Below, piece after piece: positions 34,314-42,484 of a DNA stretch of 64,000 bases (within the stretch, counting starts at the first letter, position 1; every line of letters begins with the position of its first letter). This DNA comes from JAHEFT01 sp963700705 (GTDB lineage Bacteria > Pseudomonadota > Gammaproteobacteria > Xanthomonadales > SZUA-36), in the NCBI GenBank assembly GCA_963700705.1, contig CAVOYQ010000021.1:130942-194941 (forward strand), in the 5' to 3' direction. Position numbers and translations under genes: made by a program. The notes under the pieces are model-generated. The model was not told the DNA's origin. It saw nothing but the letters and a program-made list of their open reading frames with translations, and ran no database searches.

Positions 34314-35339
34314 ATGTTTTACAGCCTCGCCCGCAGGGTCCTGTTCGCAACGGACCCTGAAACCGCACACGAGTTGACCCTCGAAAGCCTGCGCCTGGGC
34401 CACAACCTCGGGGCGGCCCGGCTGATGTGCAAGGTGAATTCCCAGCCGGTCAACTGCATGGGCCTGGAATTTCCAAACCCGGTGGGTGTGGCGCCCGGCC
34501 TGGATAAAAACGGCGACTATTTCGAAGCGCTCGGTGACCTGGGTTTTGGTTTCGTGGAAATCGGCACCGTGACACCCCGGCCGCAACCGGGAAATCCCAG
34601 GCCCCGGGTGTTTCGCCTGACCCGGGCGCAAGCCATGATCAACCGCCTCGGTTTCAACAACAAGGGGGTTGAACACCTGGTGCGTCGCGTCAGAAACCAT
34701 CGTTTCAAGGGTGTTCTCGGGATCAATATCGGCAAGAACTTTGACACCCCGATTGAAAATGCCGCGGATGACTACCTGTTCTGCCTGGACAGTGTCTACC
34801 CCTATGCAGACTACATAACGATCAACATTTCTTCACCGAACACCAAAAACCTCCGTGATTTGCAGGGTGAGGACGCGCTGGACCGGTTGCTGGACTGCAT
34901 CAGTGAACGCCGTGAAGGCCTCACCGGTGAACACGGCCGCCGGGTGCCGCTGGCCGTTAAAGTAGCTCCTGATCTGCAAGACGATGCCATGCCGGTCGTG
35001 GCGAAGGTCGTGGCGCGTTACGGAATGGACGCTGTCATTGCAACCAATACGACACTGAGCCGGGACGGCGTGCACGGCATGAAGCATGCAGACGAAGCCG
35101 GAGGCCTTTCCGGCGCGCCGCTGAAAGCGAGGGCCGACAAGGTGCTGGCCGCCTTCAGATCGCTGCTCCCCGAAGAAATCGCGCTGATCGGAGTCGGCGG
35201 CATCACTAGCGGGCAGGACGCGGTCGACAAGATGGATCTCGGCGCCGACCTGGTTCAATTCTATACCGGTATGGTTTACCGGGGACCTGAACTGGTGACT
35301 GAGTGCCTGCAGGCCATTGCCAGCCGATCCACCGGATGA
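34314..35339 (+). CDS. pyrD: Dihydroorotate dehydrogenase, class 2 (quinone)
   Basis: PyrD oxidises dihydroorotate to orotate at the membrane using quinone, the fourth step of pyrimidine synthesis. The 341-residue protein has the class-2 N-terminal helix YSLARRVLFATDPETAHEL and the FMN barrel: NPVGVAPGLDKNGDYFEALG, GFGFVEIGTVTPRPQPGNP, RLGFNNKGVEHL, catalytic Ser in TINISSPNTKNLR, and IGVGGITSGQDAVDKM. Its stop overlaps the murB start (ATGA). Confidence 0.97.
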   Translation: MFYSLARRVLFATDPETAHELTLESLRLGHNLGAARLMCKVNSQPVNCMGLEFPNPVGVAPGLDKNGDYFEALGDLGFGFVEIGTVTPRPQPGNPRPRVFRLTRAQAMINRLGFNNKGVEHLVRRVRNHRFKGVLGINIGKNFDTPIENAADDYLFCLDSVYPYADYITINISSPNTKNLRDLQGEDALDRLLDCISERREGLTGEHGRRVPLAVKVAPDLQDDAMPVVAKVVARYGMDAVIATNTTLSRDGVHGMKHADEAGGLSGAPLKARADKVLAAFRSLLPEEIALIGVGGITSGQDAVDKMDLGADLVQFYTGMVYRGPELVTECLQAIASRSTG

Positions 35340-36355
35340 AAGTCAGCCAAAACCCTTCATTGCAATCGTTTAACTCGTTCGGCGTCCAGGCTTCGGCCGG
35401 GCTCATGATCACCCTGGAAAACGAAGAAGACCTGTTATCCCTGCCGCCGTTCAACCCCGACCGGGACCTGGTATTGGGCGGTGGCAGCAACGTGCTGTTT
35501 GTCAGCGACGTACCGGGAACCGTATTTCTCAACCACCTGGCCGGCAAGGAGATTGTGGAAGTGACCGACGGCCACGCCTGGATCGAAGCCGGTGCGGGTG
35601 AAAACTGGCACGAACTGGTCCGCTGGACCCTTGAGCACGGATTCACCGGACTGGAAAACCTTTCCCTGATTCCAGGCCTGGCCGGAGCGGCGCCGATTCA
35701 GAATATTGGTGCGTACGGGGTGGAACTGGCCGCGGTGCTCGAATCCGTTACGGCCTGGGACCTGGTGCAAAACCGCTGGGCTTCGTTCACGCAGGACCAG
35801 TGTGAGCTGTCCTACCGCGACAGCCGCTTCAAGTCGAGGGAGCCCGGGCGCTACCTGATCAGCTCGATACGCCTCTGCCTGGATGTGGATTTCTCGGCGC
35901 AACTGGACTACTCCGGGCTGCGCGAAGAACTCTCCCGAACCGGGATCGACAACCCCTCGGCGATCGAAGTCAGTGACGCCGTTGTCCGTCTTCGGCGCAA
36001 CAAGCTTCCGGACCCTGCAGTCACCGGAAACGCCGGCAGTTTTTTCAAGAATCCTGTTCTGAACCGGTCGCAAGCCGGATCGTTGATCGAACTTTTTCCG
36101 GAACTGCCGGCCTGGCCCCAGGACGGTGAGGCGACCAAGCTATCCGCCGCCTGGATGATCGAACACTGCGGCTTCAAAGGCCGGCGTGTTGGCGATGCCG
36201 GCGTATCTGACAGGCACGCACTGGTTCTCGTTAACCATGGTTGCGCGACGGGCAAGCAAATTGTCGATCTGGCCGGGGATATCCAGTCCGCGGTGCACAG
36301 CACCTTCGGCGTCCTGCTCGAACCGGAGCCGAGAATTATCAATTTCCCATTCTGA
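35336..36355 (+). CDS. murB: UDP-N-acetylenolpyruvoylglucosamine reductase
   Basis: MurB reduces UDP-enolpyruvyl-GlcNAc to UDP-MurNAc with NADPH, an early peptidoglycan step. The ATG at 35336 (MKVSQNPSLQSFNSFGV) overlaps the pyrD stop; the longer frame to 35303 is rejected. The FAD-binding domain shows LVLGGGSNVLFVSD and GLAGAAPIQNIGAYGVEL, the active site YRDSRFKSREPGRYLI, and the catalytic Ser in GNAGSFFKNP. The C-terminal block is GDAGVSDRHALVLVNHG. The 339-residue type I form with its Tyr loop matches proteobacterial MurB. Confidence 0.97.
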   Translation: MKVSQNPSLQSFNSFGVQASAGLMITLENEEDLLSLPPFNPDRDLVLGGGSNVLFVSDVPGTVFLNHLAGKEIVEVTDGHAWIEAGAGENWHELVRWTLEHGFTGLENLSLIPGLAGAAPIQNIGAYGVELAAVLESVTAWDLVQNRWASFTQDQCELSYRDSRFKSREPGRYLISSIRLCLDVDFSAQLDYSGLREELSRTGIDNPSAIEVSDAVVRLRRNKLPDPAVTGNAGSFFKNPVLNRSQAGSLIELFPELPAWPQDGEATKLSAAWMIEHCGFKGRRVGDAGVSDRHALVLVNHGCATGKQIVDLAGDIQSAVHSTFGVLLEPEPRIINFPF

Positions 36356-36370
36356 ATACCGGAGCCTTGA

Positions 36371-38083
36371 ATGAAAAATCTCTCAACCCTGCTATTTTCC
36401 GTCTGTCTGCTTGGCCTGGTGGCATGCAAGCCGGCCCAGGAAGCCGAAACGCCTGCAGCAACTGAAGCCGAAGCAGGAGTCGCGGCGGTCAGCCTGGAGG
36501 ACGCACAGTCCACAGTCGACGCGGAGCGCATGCTGGCGAACATCAGGGAGTTGTCTTCCGACGCGTTTGGCGGCCGGGATCCGATGTCGGAGGGTGAACG
36601 CCTGACCCTTGAGTTGATCGAAAGCCGGTTCCGGGAGATGGGCCTGGACCCGCTGTTTGGCGACAGCTACCGGCAGGCGGTGGACATGGTTTCAATCGAA
36701 GCGGATCCGGCCACTGTCCGGATGACCTTTCACATGGACGGCAAAGACCGGCTGGTCAGGTACCAGGACGAAATGGTCGCAGGGACCACCCGCGCGGTGC
36801 CCGAATCGCATGTCGAAACCAGTGACATAGTTTTCGTGGGTTACGGAATCGTGGCTCCTGAGTATGGCTGGAACGATTACGCGGATGTGGACGTAACCGG
36901 CAAGACGGTACTGATCCTGATCAATGACCCGGGGTTTGCGACCCAGGACCCGTCCCTGTTCAAGGGCAACGCGATGACCTATTACGGGCGTTGGACCTAC
37001 AAGTTCGAAGAGGCAGCCCGCCAGGGCGCTGCGGCCGCCATTATTATCCATGACACGGCGCCGGCCGCCTACGGTTGGGAGGTTGTGCGCAACAGCTGGT
37101 CCGGACCCCAGTTTCACCTGCATCGCGACAATGACAATATGGACCGCGCGGCCATCGAATCATGGATTCAAAAGGATGTGGCAGAAGAATTGGTCGAAGC
37201 TGCCGGCCTGGACCTGGCTGAGCTGGAACAGGCGGCTGTATCACCAGAATTCAAGGCGATCGAACTGGGCAGCACGCTGGACGCAAGCGTCGAGAACCAC
37301 ATCATCCGCAGCCAGTCCTACAATGTAGGCGCCATGCTTGGGGGCAGTACCCGTCCGGATGAATTGTTCATCTATACCGCCCACTGGGATCACCTCGGCA
37401 CCGATTCCCTGGTGGCCGAAGGGCAGGATGGCATTTTTAACGGCGCGGTTGACAATGCTTCGGGGATTGCGGCATTGCTGGAACTGGGCTATTCCTTTAC
37501 CGCCCTACCCCGCGCCCCGGCCCGAAGCGTGGCATTCCTGGCGGTGACGGCCGAGGAATCGGGATTGCTGGGTTCAGCGTTTTACGCCGACCATCCGCCT
37601 TTGCCGATGCGCAACACGGTCGGCGGCATCAACATCGACTCGATGATGGTTTACGGCCCGACCAATGACATCGTCGTCGTGGGTTACGGCAGCTCGGAAC
37701 TGGAGGACATCCTGATCAGCAAAGCCGGTGAGCAGGACCGTTTCGTGAAACCCGAGGAGCACCCCGAGCGCGGTGGATATTACCGTTCAGACCATTTCAA
37801 CTTTGCCCGCAAAGGCGTGCCCATGTTGTACGCCAAGGGAGGTTCAGAGCATCGCGAGTTGGGTCCGGACTATATCAAGGACAAGGGCGCTGAGTTTCTG
37901 AAGAACCGTTACCACACCGCGCTGGACGAAGTCGGCGATGACTGGGATTTGCGCGGCGCTGCCGAAGATGTCGGGATTTACTTTCGCATCGGTCTGGAAG
38001 TGGCTGACAGTGAGCAGTGGCCGGAGTGGTACGAGGGCAACGAATTCCGCGCCGTGCGGCAAAACTCCCTCAAGAGCCCATAG
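36371..38083 (+). CDS. M28 family lipoprotein aminopeptidase
   Basis: The 570-residue zinc peptidase has a lipoprotein signal with lipobox LVAC (residues 16-19), then an Ala/Glu-rich linker. A PA-type inserted domain (about residues 130-330, including FVGYGIVAPEYGWNDYADVD) precedes the M28 catalytic domain. Metal ligands and base are His/Asp in YTAHWDHLGTD, Asp in NGAVDNASGIAAL, Glu-Glu in TAEESGLLGS, Asp in GGINIDSMMV and His in GYYRSDHFNFA. It is likely an outer-membrane-anchored aminopeptidase for peptide uptake. It follows murB by 15 bp but is functionally unrelated. A REP doublet follows the stop. Confidence 0.93.
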   Translation: MKNLSTLLFSVCLLGLVACKPAQEAETPAATEAEAGVAAVSLEDAQSTVDAERMLANIRELSSDAFGGRDPMSEGERLTLELIESRFREMGLDPLFGDSYRQAVDMVSIEADPATVRMTFHMDGKDRLVRYQDEMVAGTTRAVPESHVETSDIVFVGYGIVAPEYGWNDYADVDVTGKTVLILINDPGFATQDPSLFKGNAMTYYGRWTYKFEEAARQGAAAAIIIHDTAPAAYGWEVVRNSWSGPQFHLHRDNDNMDRAAIESWIQKDVAEELVEAAGLDLAELEQAAVSPEFKAIELGSTLDASVENHIIRSQSYNVGAMLGGSTRPDELFIYTAHWDHLGTDSLVAEGQDGIFNGAVDNASGIAALLELGYSFTALPRAPARSVAFLAVTAEESGLLGSAFYADHPPLPMRNTVGGINIDSMMVYGPTNDIVVVGYGSSELEDILISKAGEQDRFVKPEEHPERGGYYRSDHFNFARKGVPMLYAKGGSEHRELGPDYIKDKGAEFLKNRYHTALDEVGDDWDLRGAAEDVGIYFRIGLEVADSEQWPEWYEGNEFRAVRQNSLKSP

Positions 38084-38098
38084 CAAAAAAGAAGCGTG

Positions 38099-38243
38099 GG
38101 AGCCGGCCTTGCCGGCGAGCTGTAGGAGCGAATTCATTCGCGATCCGGCAGAGCAGCAGATGCCCAAGGGGAACAGCCCGTCTGCCGGGGGTTCGGAGCG
38201 GAATATTCGCGGATGAATCCGCTCCTACAGCTAAACCGGCTCC
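38099..38243. repeat. REP doublet (nested inverted repeats) downstream of the M28 gene
   Basis: Three nested perfect inverted repeats fill this gap between two convergent genes: GGAGCCGG/CCGGCTCC (38099-38106, 38236-38243), AGCTGTAGGAGCG/CGCTCCTACAGCT (38118-38130, 38220-38232) and CCGGCAGA/TCTGCCGG (38145-38152, 38181-38188). Each half carries its own small palindrome around TTCA (GCGAAT-TC-ATTCGC and GCGGAT-GA-ATCCGC). The GTAGGAGCG...TCGCG core is the type of extragenic palindrome common in pseudomonads and xanthomonads. It may also act as a two-way terminator. The remaining bases to 38274 hold nothing I can assign. Confidence 0.85.
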
Positions 38244-38274
38244 TTCATTCGCGGCCGTTGGCCGCGTCTACCCG

Positions 38275-39438
38275 TCAGAAAGCGTTGATCCCGGTCAGCT
38301 CACGCCCGACCACGAGTTGGTGGACGGTTTCGGTGCCTTCGTAGGTGATCACGCTTTCCAGGTTCAGCATGTGCCGGATCGCCTGGTATTCGGTCGTGAT
38401 ACCGCTGCCCCCCAGGATATCCCGGCAGTCCCGCGCGATATCCAGGGCCATGCGCACGTTGTTCCACTTGGCGATGCTGACCTGCGTCGGCTGCATTTTT
38501 CCGGCGTCTTTCAAACGCCCGAGTTGCAGGGACAAGAGCTGTGCGGTGGTGATCCTCCGCGCCATGTCGGCCAACCGGATCTGGATCGCCTGGTTGGCGG
38601 CCAGCGGGCGTCCGAACAACACGCGGTCCGACGTGTAGGAAATGACCTCGTCCAGGCAGGCAATCGCCGAGCCTATCGGGCCCCAGGTAATTCCATAGCG
38701 GGCCTGGGTCAGGCAACCCAACGGGCCTTTCAGCCCGACGACGTTCGGCAGGCGGTTGGCTTCGGGCACGCGGACATTGTCGAAATACAGTTCCGAGGTA
38801 ACCGAAGCGCGCAAAGACATCTTGGACTTGATGGCCCGGGCCTCGAATCCTTTCATGTCCTTTTCCACCAGGAAGCCCATGATGCCGTCGTCTGTTTTCG
38901 CCCAGACAATGGCTACATCGGCAAGGTTACCATTGGTTATCCACATCTTGGAGCCGTTGATCACCCAGTCGTCACCGTCCCTGCGTGCGTGCGTCTTCAT
39001 ATTGGCCGGGTCCGAACCGCCATGCGATTCGGTCAGGCCAAAACAGCCGATGATTTCCCCGGCAGCCATTCCCGGCAACCAGCGCTGCTTCTGTTCTTCC
39101 GAACCGTAAGTGTAAATGGGGAACATGCACAGGCTGGACTGCACCGAAACAAAGCTTCGCAGCCCGGAGTCGCAGCGTTCCAGTTCCTGGCAGATCAACC
39201 CGTAGGACACGCCATTCAGTCCGGCACAGCCGTAACCCTCCAGGCTGGACCCCAGCAGCCCCATTTCCGCAATCTCGGGCACCAGTTCCGCGGGGAAAGT
39301 CGCCTCGTCGAAATGCCTGGCAATGATGGGCATGGCCCGTTCGTCGACCCAGCGGCCTACACTGTCCTTGATCATCAATTCTTCTTCGGTCAGCAGCGAT
39401 GCAACGTCGTACAGGTCGTAGGGATTCAGCTTGGCCAT
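38275..39438 (-). CDS. gcdH: Glutaryl-CoA dehydrogenase (acyl-CoA dehydrogenase family)
   Basis: This FAD enzyme oxidises and decarboxylates glutaryl-CoA to crotonyl-CoA in lysine and tryptophan breakdown. From 39438 it has 387 residues (MAKLNPYDLYDVASLLTEEE); GGAG stands seven bases upstream. Blocks include GLNGVSYGLICQELERCDSG, GCFGLTESHGGSDPANMKT, KMWITNGNLADVAIVWAKT and RYGITWGPIGSAIACLDEV. The catalytic Glu lies in VITYEGTETVHQLVVGRELT, the glutaryl-CoA dehydrogenase form of the motif. REP doublets flank the gene on both sides. The ALDH7 gene 4 kb away would act earlier in the same pathway, but they are not in one operon. Confidence 0.92.
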   Translation of the reverse strand: MAKLNPYDLYDVASLLTEEELMIKDSVGRWVDERAMPIIARHFDEATFPAELVPEIAEMGLLGSSLEGYGCAGLNGVSYGLICQELERCDSGLRSFVSVQSSLCMFPIYTYGSEEQKQRWLPGMAAGEIIGCFGLTESHGGSDPANMKTHARRDGDDWVINGSKMWITNGNLADVAIVWAKTDDGIMGFLVEKDMKGFEARAIKSKMSLRASVTSELYFDNVRVPEANRLPNVVGLKGPLGCLTQARYGITWGPIGSAIACLDEVISYTSDRVLFGRPLAANQAIQIRLADMARRITTAQLLSLQLGRLKDAGKMQPTQVSIAKWNNVRMALDIARDCRDILGGSGITTEYQAIRHMLNLESVITYEGTETVHQLVVGRELTGINAF

Positions 39439-39489
39439 TTGGCGCTCCAAATTGGTGTGAATGCAAACAGGATATTTTAGCACGCGCTG

Positions 39490-39542
39490 GTAGGAGCGAT
39501 TTCAATCGCGAACGTTTTTTTCGCGGATGAATCCGCTCCTAC
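39490..39542. repeat. REP doublet upstream of gcdH
   Basis: GTAGGAGCG (39490-39498) and CGCTCCTAC (39534-39542) form inverted arms, each followed by a small TTCA-centred palindrome. The second arm equals the right arm of the repeat at 38205-38228 over more than 18 bases. The stop codon of the neighbouring nucleotidase gene (39541-39539) lies inside it. Confidence 0.85.
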
Positions 39543-40471
39543 GGCTTCTGGTTGGCGACCCCGGAGGGTACATGCGCGGATGCGACGTGCGCCCTGGCGG
39601 AATCAATGTGCATCTGTTGGTCATCAAAGAAAATATCGGCGCCGAAGGTTTTCAGGAATTCACCCTTGGAGCGGCCACCGAGAAACAGTGCTTCGTCGAT
39701 CCTGATACCCCATTCCCGCAGGGTCAGGACCACCCGCTTGTGGGCCGGGGCCGAACGGGCGGTCACCAGCGCCGTGCGGATCGGGTTGTTTTCAATCGGG
39801 TACGCCGACTGGATCTTGTGCAGGGCTTCCAGAACGGGTTTGAAAGGCCCGCCTGACAGCGGCTGGCCGGCGGCAGCCCGTTCGCTGTCTGAAAATGCTT
39901 CCAGGCCGCGTTCCTGGTATACCCGCTCCGCTTCATCCCCGAATATGACCGCATCGCCGTCAAAAGCAATACGCAATTGCCCGCTGTCGCGCGTACTGGC
40001 GCTGCCGGGCAGGATGGTAGCGGCCGCGTAACCGCGCTCCAGCGCTTTGCGGACGTCGCCGGCATTGGTCGACAGCAACAGGTCGGCGCCATAGGCCTCC
40101 ATGTATTTGTAGGGGCTTTCACCGCCAGTGAAAGCCGCGCGCTCAATTTTCAGGCCGTAATGCTCGATCGTGTTGAATATCCGCAGCCCGGTATCTGCGC
40201 TGTTCCTCGACAGCAGTATGACTTCGACTCCGGGATGACCCACGTCATCCTCGTTCAGCGCCAGCAGTTTCCGGACCAGCGGAAAAGCGACGCCCGGCTT
40301 CAGGAACTCTTCCTCGTGTTCCATCTGGTATTCGGAATAGGCTTGCAAGCCGCTGGATTCATAGATCGCGTGGCTTTCACCGAGATCGAACAGGGCCCGC
40401 GAGGAGATTCCAATCACCAGGACGCCTTCTTTGTCCCCGGAATGCCGGGATGTAATGACTGGTTCTTTCAT
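39539..40471 (-). CDS. Cytosolic 5'-nucleotidase (NT5C1/PF06189 family)
   Basis: The 310-residue protein matches the cytosolic 5'-nucleotidase IA-like family. Key blocks are LVIGISSRALFDLGESHAIY, GVAFPLVRKLLALN, VEVILLSRNSADTGLRIFN, ERAAFTGGESPYKYM and LFLGGRSKGEFLKTFGADIF. It probably removes phosphate from nucleoside monophosphates in the cytosol. The stop lies in a REP element, so the last residues may have been changed by the repeat's insertion. It starts 39 bp from the divergent LolA-like gene. Confidence 0.9.
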   Translation of the reverse strand: MKEPVITSRHSGDKEGVLVIGISSRALFDLGESHAIYESSGLQAYSEYQMEHEEEFLKPGVAFPLVRKLLALNEDDVGHPGVEVILLSRNSADTGLRIFNTIEHYGLKIERAAFTGGESPYKYMEAYGADLLLSTNAGDVRKALERGYAAATILPGSASTRDSGQLRIAFDGDAVIFGDEAERVYQERGLEAFSDSERAAAGQPLSGGPFKPVLEALHKIQSAYPIENNPIRTALVTARSAPAHKRVVLTLREWGIRIDEALFLGGRSKGEFLKTFGADIFFDDQQMHIDSARAHVASAHVPSGVANQKP

Positions 40472-40510
40472 ACGTCAAATTGTACGCTAAGGGAATAAAG
40501 AGGTGAAAAA

Positions 40511-41257
40511 ATGCGCGCACTCATCATTATGCTTGGAATACTTGTTCTCTGCCCTGCCCGCGCACAGGAAATTGACGCCGCACAATTGGTGCGGGACGCC
40601 ATGGACCACTGGCGCGGCCTGACTTCCTACTCAAACATGACCATGACCATCCACCGCCCGGACTGGGAACGGTCGATGACCATGCTGTCCTGGAGCAAGG
40701 GCGACAAGCTCTCGCTGGTTCGGGTCGTCGAGCCGAAAAAAGACGCCGGTAACGGCACCCTTATGAATGACAACAGCATGTGGACGTTCACACCAAAGAT
40801 CAACCGCATCATCAAGGTGCCCTCCTCGATGATGTCTCAAAGCTGGATGGGCAGTGATTTCTCCAACAAGGACATCAGCAAGTCTACGGAAATCATCGAA
40901 CAATATGAACATGAGTTGACGGACATGGAGGAACGGGATGGACATGTCTTCTACACTGTCACTTCCATACCTCACGAAGATGCCGCGGTGGTCTGGGGCA
41001 AGGAAGTGCTGATCGTGAGGGACGATTACGTCCTGATGGAACAGCAGTTCTGGGACCAGGACGGTGTCATGGTCAAATCGATGAAAACTCTTGATGTGCA
41101 GGTGATGGGCGGACGGGCCGTGGCGAAGGTCATGCGGATGGGTAAAGTCGAAACACCCGACGAGTGGACGGAAATTACCGCGAACACCATCGAATTTGAT
41201 CTCGATTTACCGGATAACCTGTTCACGCTTTCAAACCTGCGTAATCCCAGGCAATGA
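40511..41257 (+). CDS. LolA-like periplasmic carrier (outer membrane lipoprotein-sorting protein family)
   Basis: The 248-residue protein has a signal peptide (MRALIIMLGILVLCPARAQ) and a LolA/LolB-type half-barrel: SYSNMTMTIHRPDWERSM, MLSWSKGDKLSLVRVVEPKK and GTLMNDNSMWTFTPKINRII. It is wider than classical LolA (about 205 residues) and belongs to the COG2834-type group found next to exporters. AGAGGTG stands five bases before the ATG. Its stop overlaps the first permease start, so it heads a five-gene operon. The likely job is to carry a lipid or lipoprotein across the periplasm; the cargo is unknown. Confidence 0.85.
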   Translation: MRALIIMLGILVLCPARAQEIDAAQLVRDAMDHWRGLTSYSNMTMTIHRPDWERSMTMLSWSKGDKLSLVRVVEPKKDAGNGTLMNDNSMWTFTPKINRIIKVPSSMMSQSWMGSDFSNKDISKSTEIIEQYEHELTDMEERDGHVFYTVTSIPHEDAAVVWGKEVLIVRDDYVLMEQQFWDQDGVMVKSMKTLDVQVMGGRAVAKVMRMGKVETPDEWTEITANTIEFDLDLPDNLFTLSNLRNPRQ

Positions 41258-42484
41258 CCCTGATTCTGCGCATGGCGTGGCGAAACCTGTGGCGGCACAA
41301 ACGCCGGACCTGGCTGACCGCCACCGCGATGATTTTCTCCAACGTGCTGCTGGTGTTCATGATCTCCCTCCAGTTCGGTTCTTACGAAATGATGATCAAT
41401 AACACGCTGCAGAGCTTCAGCGGGCATTTCCAGGTGCAGCGGGACGGGTACAACGAAAACCCGAAATTGAGACTCGGTATCGATGCCATTCAATCGCTGG
41501 CGACGGATCTGCGCCAGGCCATGCCCGAAACAAGGGTTGCAGCACGCGCCGCCGCCTTCGCGCTGGCCTCCAGCGAACAGCGCTCTTACGGCATCCAGGT
41601 CATCGGGGTTGAGCCCGATTTCGAACCCGGCGTGTCGACGATTCCCGGGTTGGTCAGGCAAGGATCCTGATTCAAGCGACTTTAACGCCCCGGCAATTGT
41701 CATCGGGACGGTCCTGGCCAGGAACCTGAAAGTGGGCGTCGGGGATGAAATCACCCTGCTGGGGAGCGGTTATGACGGCTCTTTTGCAGCCGGAATTGTC
41801 ACGGTGTCCGGAATTTTCGATTCCGGGTCGCCGGACCTGGATCGCGGATTTGCCGAGGTGCCGCTGGGGTATTTCCAGGAGACTTTTGCGATGGGCTCCC
41901 GGGGGAACAGCATTGCTGTAGCCGTCGACAGCCTGGACCTTGTGCCACCCGAACTGATCCGCGCGAAGCAGGTGATCAAGGGGCGGGAAGACCTGCGCGT
42001 CATCGAGTGGACGGAATTACACCCGGGCCTGAAACAGGCCATCCAGGCCGACATGTCCAGCGCCTGGTTCATGTACGGCGTGCTGATCATCCTGGTGGCG
42101 TTCAGCGTATTGAACACCCAGTTGATGTCGGTGCTCGAGCGGACCCGGGAATTCGGCATGATCACCGCCCTGGGCGTGAAGCCGCGAAAACTGGCTTCGC
42201 TCGTAATGACTGAAACCTTTCTGATGGCCGTCATCGGTTTCATTCTCGGGGTGTTTCTCGGCTGGCTGGTCGCGGTGTACTTCCACACGGCCGGATTCAG
42301 TTATCCGGGAATGGAAGAAGTCGCGGCAAAATTCAACCTGCCGGGCAAGATGTACCCCAGTGTCACCGTGTTTTCCATGGTGCTGGGGCCGGGCGTGGTA
42401 TTCCTTTTTTGCCTGCTCGCGTCCGTGTACCCAGCCATGCGCCTGTACCGTTTGCGGCCGGTTGAAGCGATGAGCGCCGCCTGA
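41254..42484 (+). CDS. LolC/FtsX-type ABC transporter permease A (one frameshift)
   Basis: This FtsX/MacB-type permease has about 409 residues. An N-terminal helix (MTLILRMAWRNLWRHKRRTW) leads to a periplasmic domain and three C-terminal helices (MYGVLIILVAFSVLNTQLMS, TETFLMAVIGFILGVFLGWL and VVFLFCLLASVYPAM), ending LRPVEAMSAA. The coupling helix ERTREFGMITALGVKPRKL is clear. The frame slips near 41665-41670; dropping one T reads VRQGSDSSDFNAPAIVIG. It starts on the LolA-like stop and overlaps the second permease (TGATG). With that partner it should form a heterodimer like LolC/LolE. Confidence 0.88.

Noticed and set aside
38099..38243. Insertion sequence remnant
   Set aside because: There are nested palindromes but no transposase fragment or target-site duplication; REP doublet is the simpler reading.
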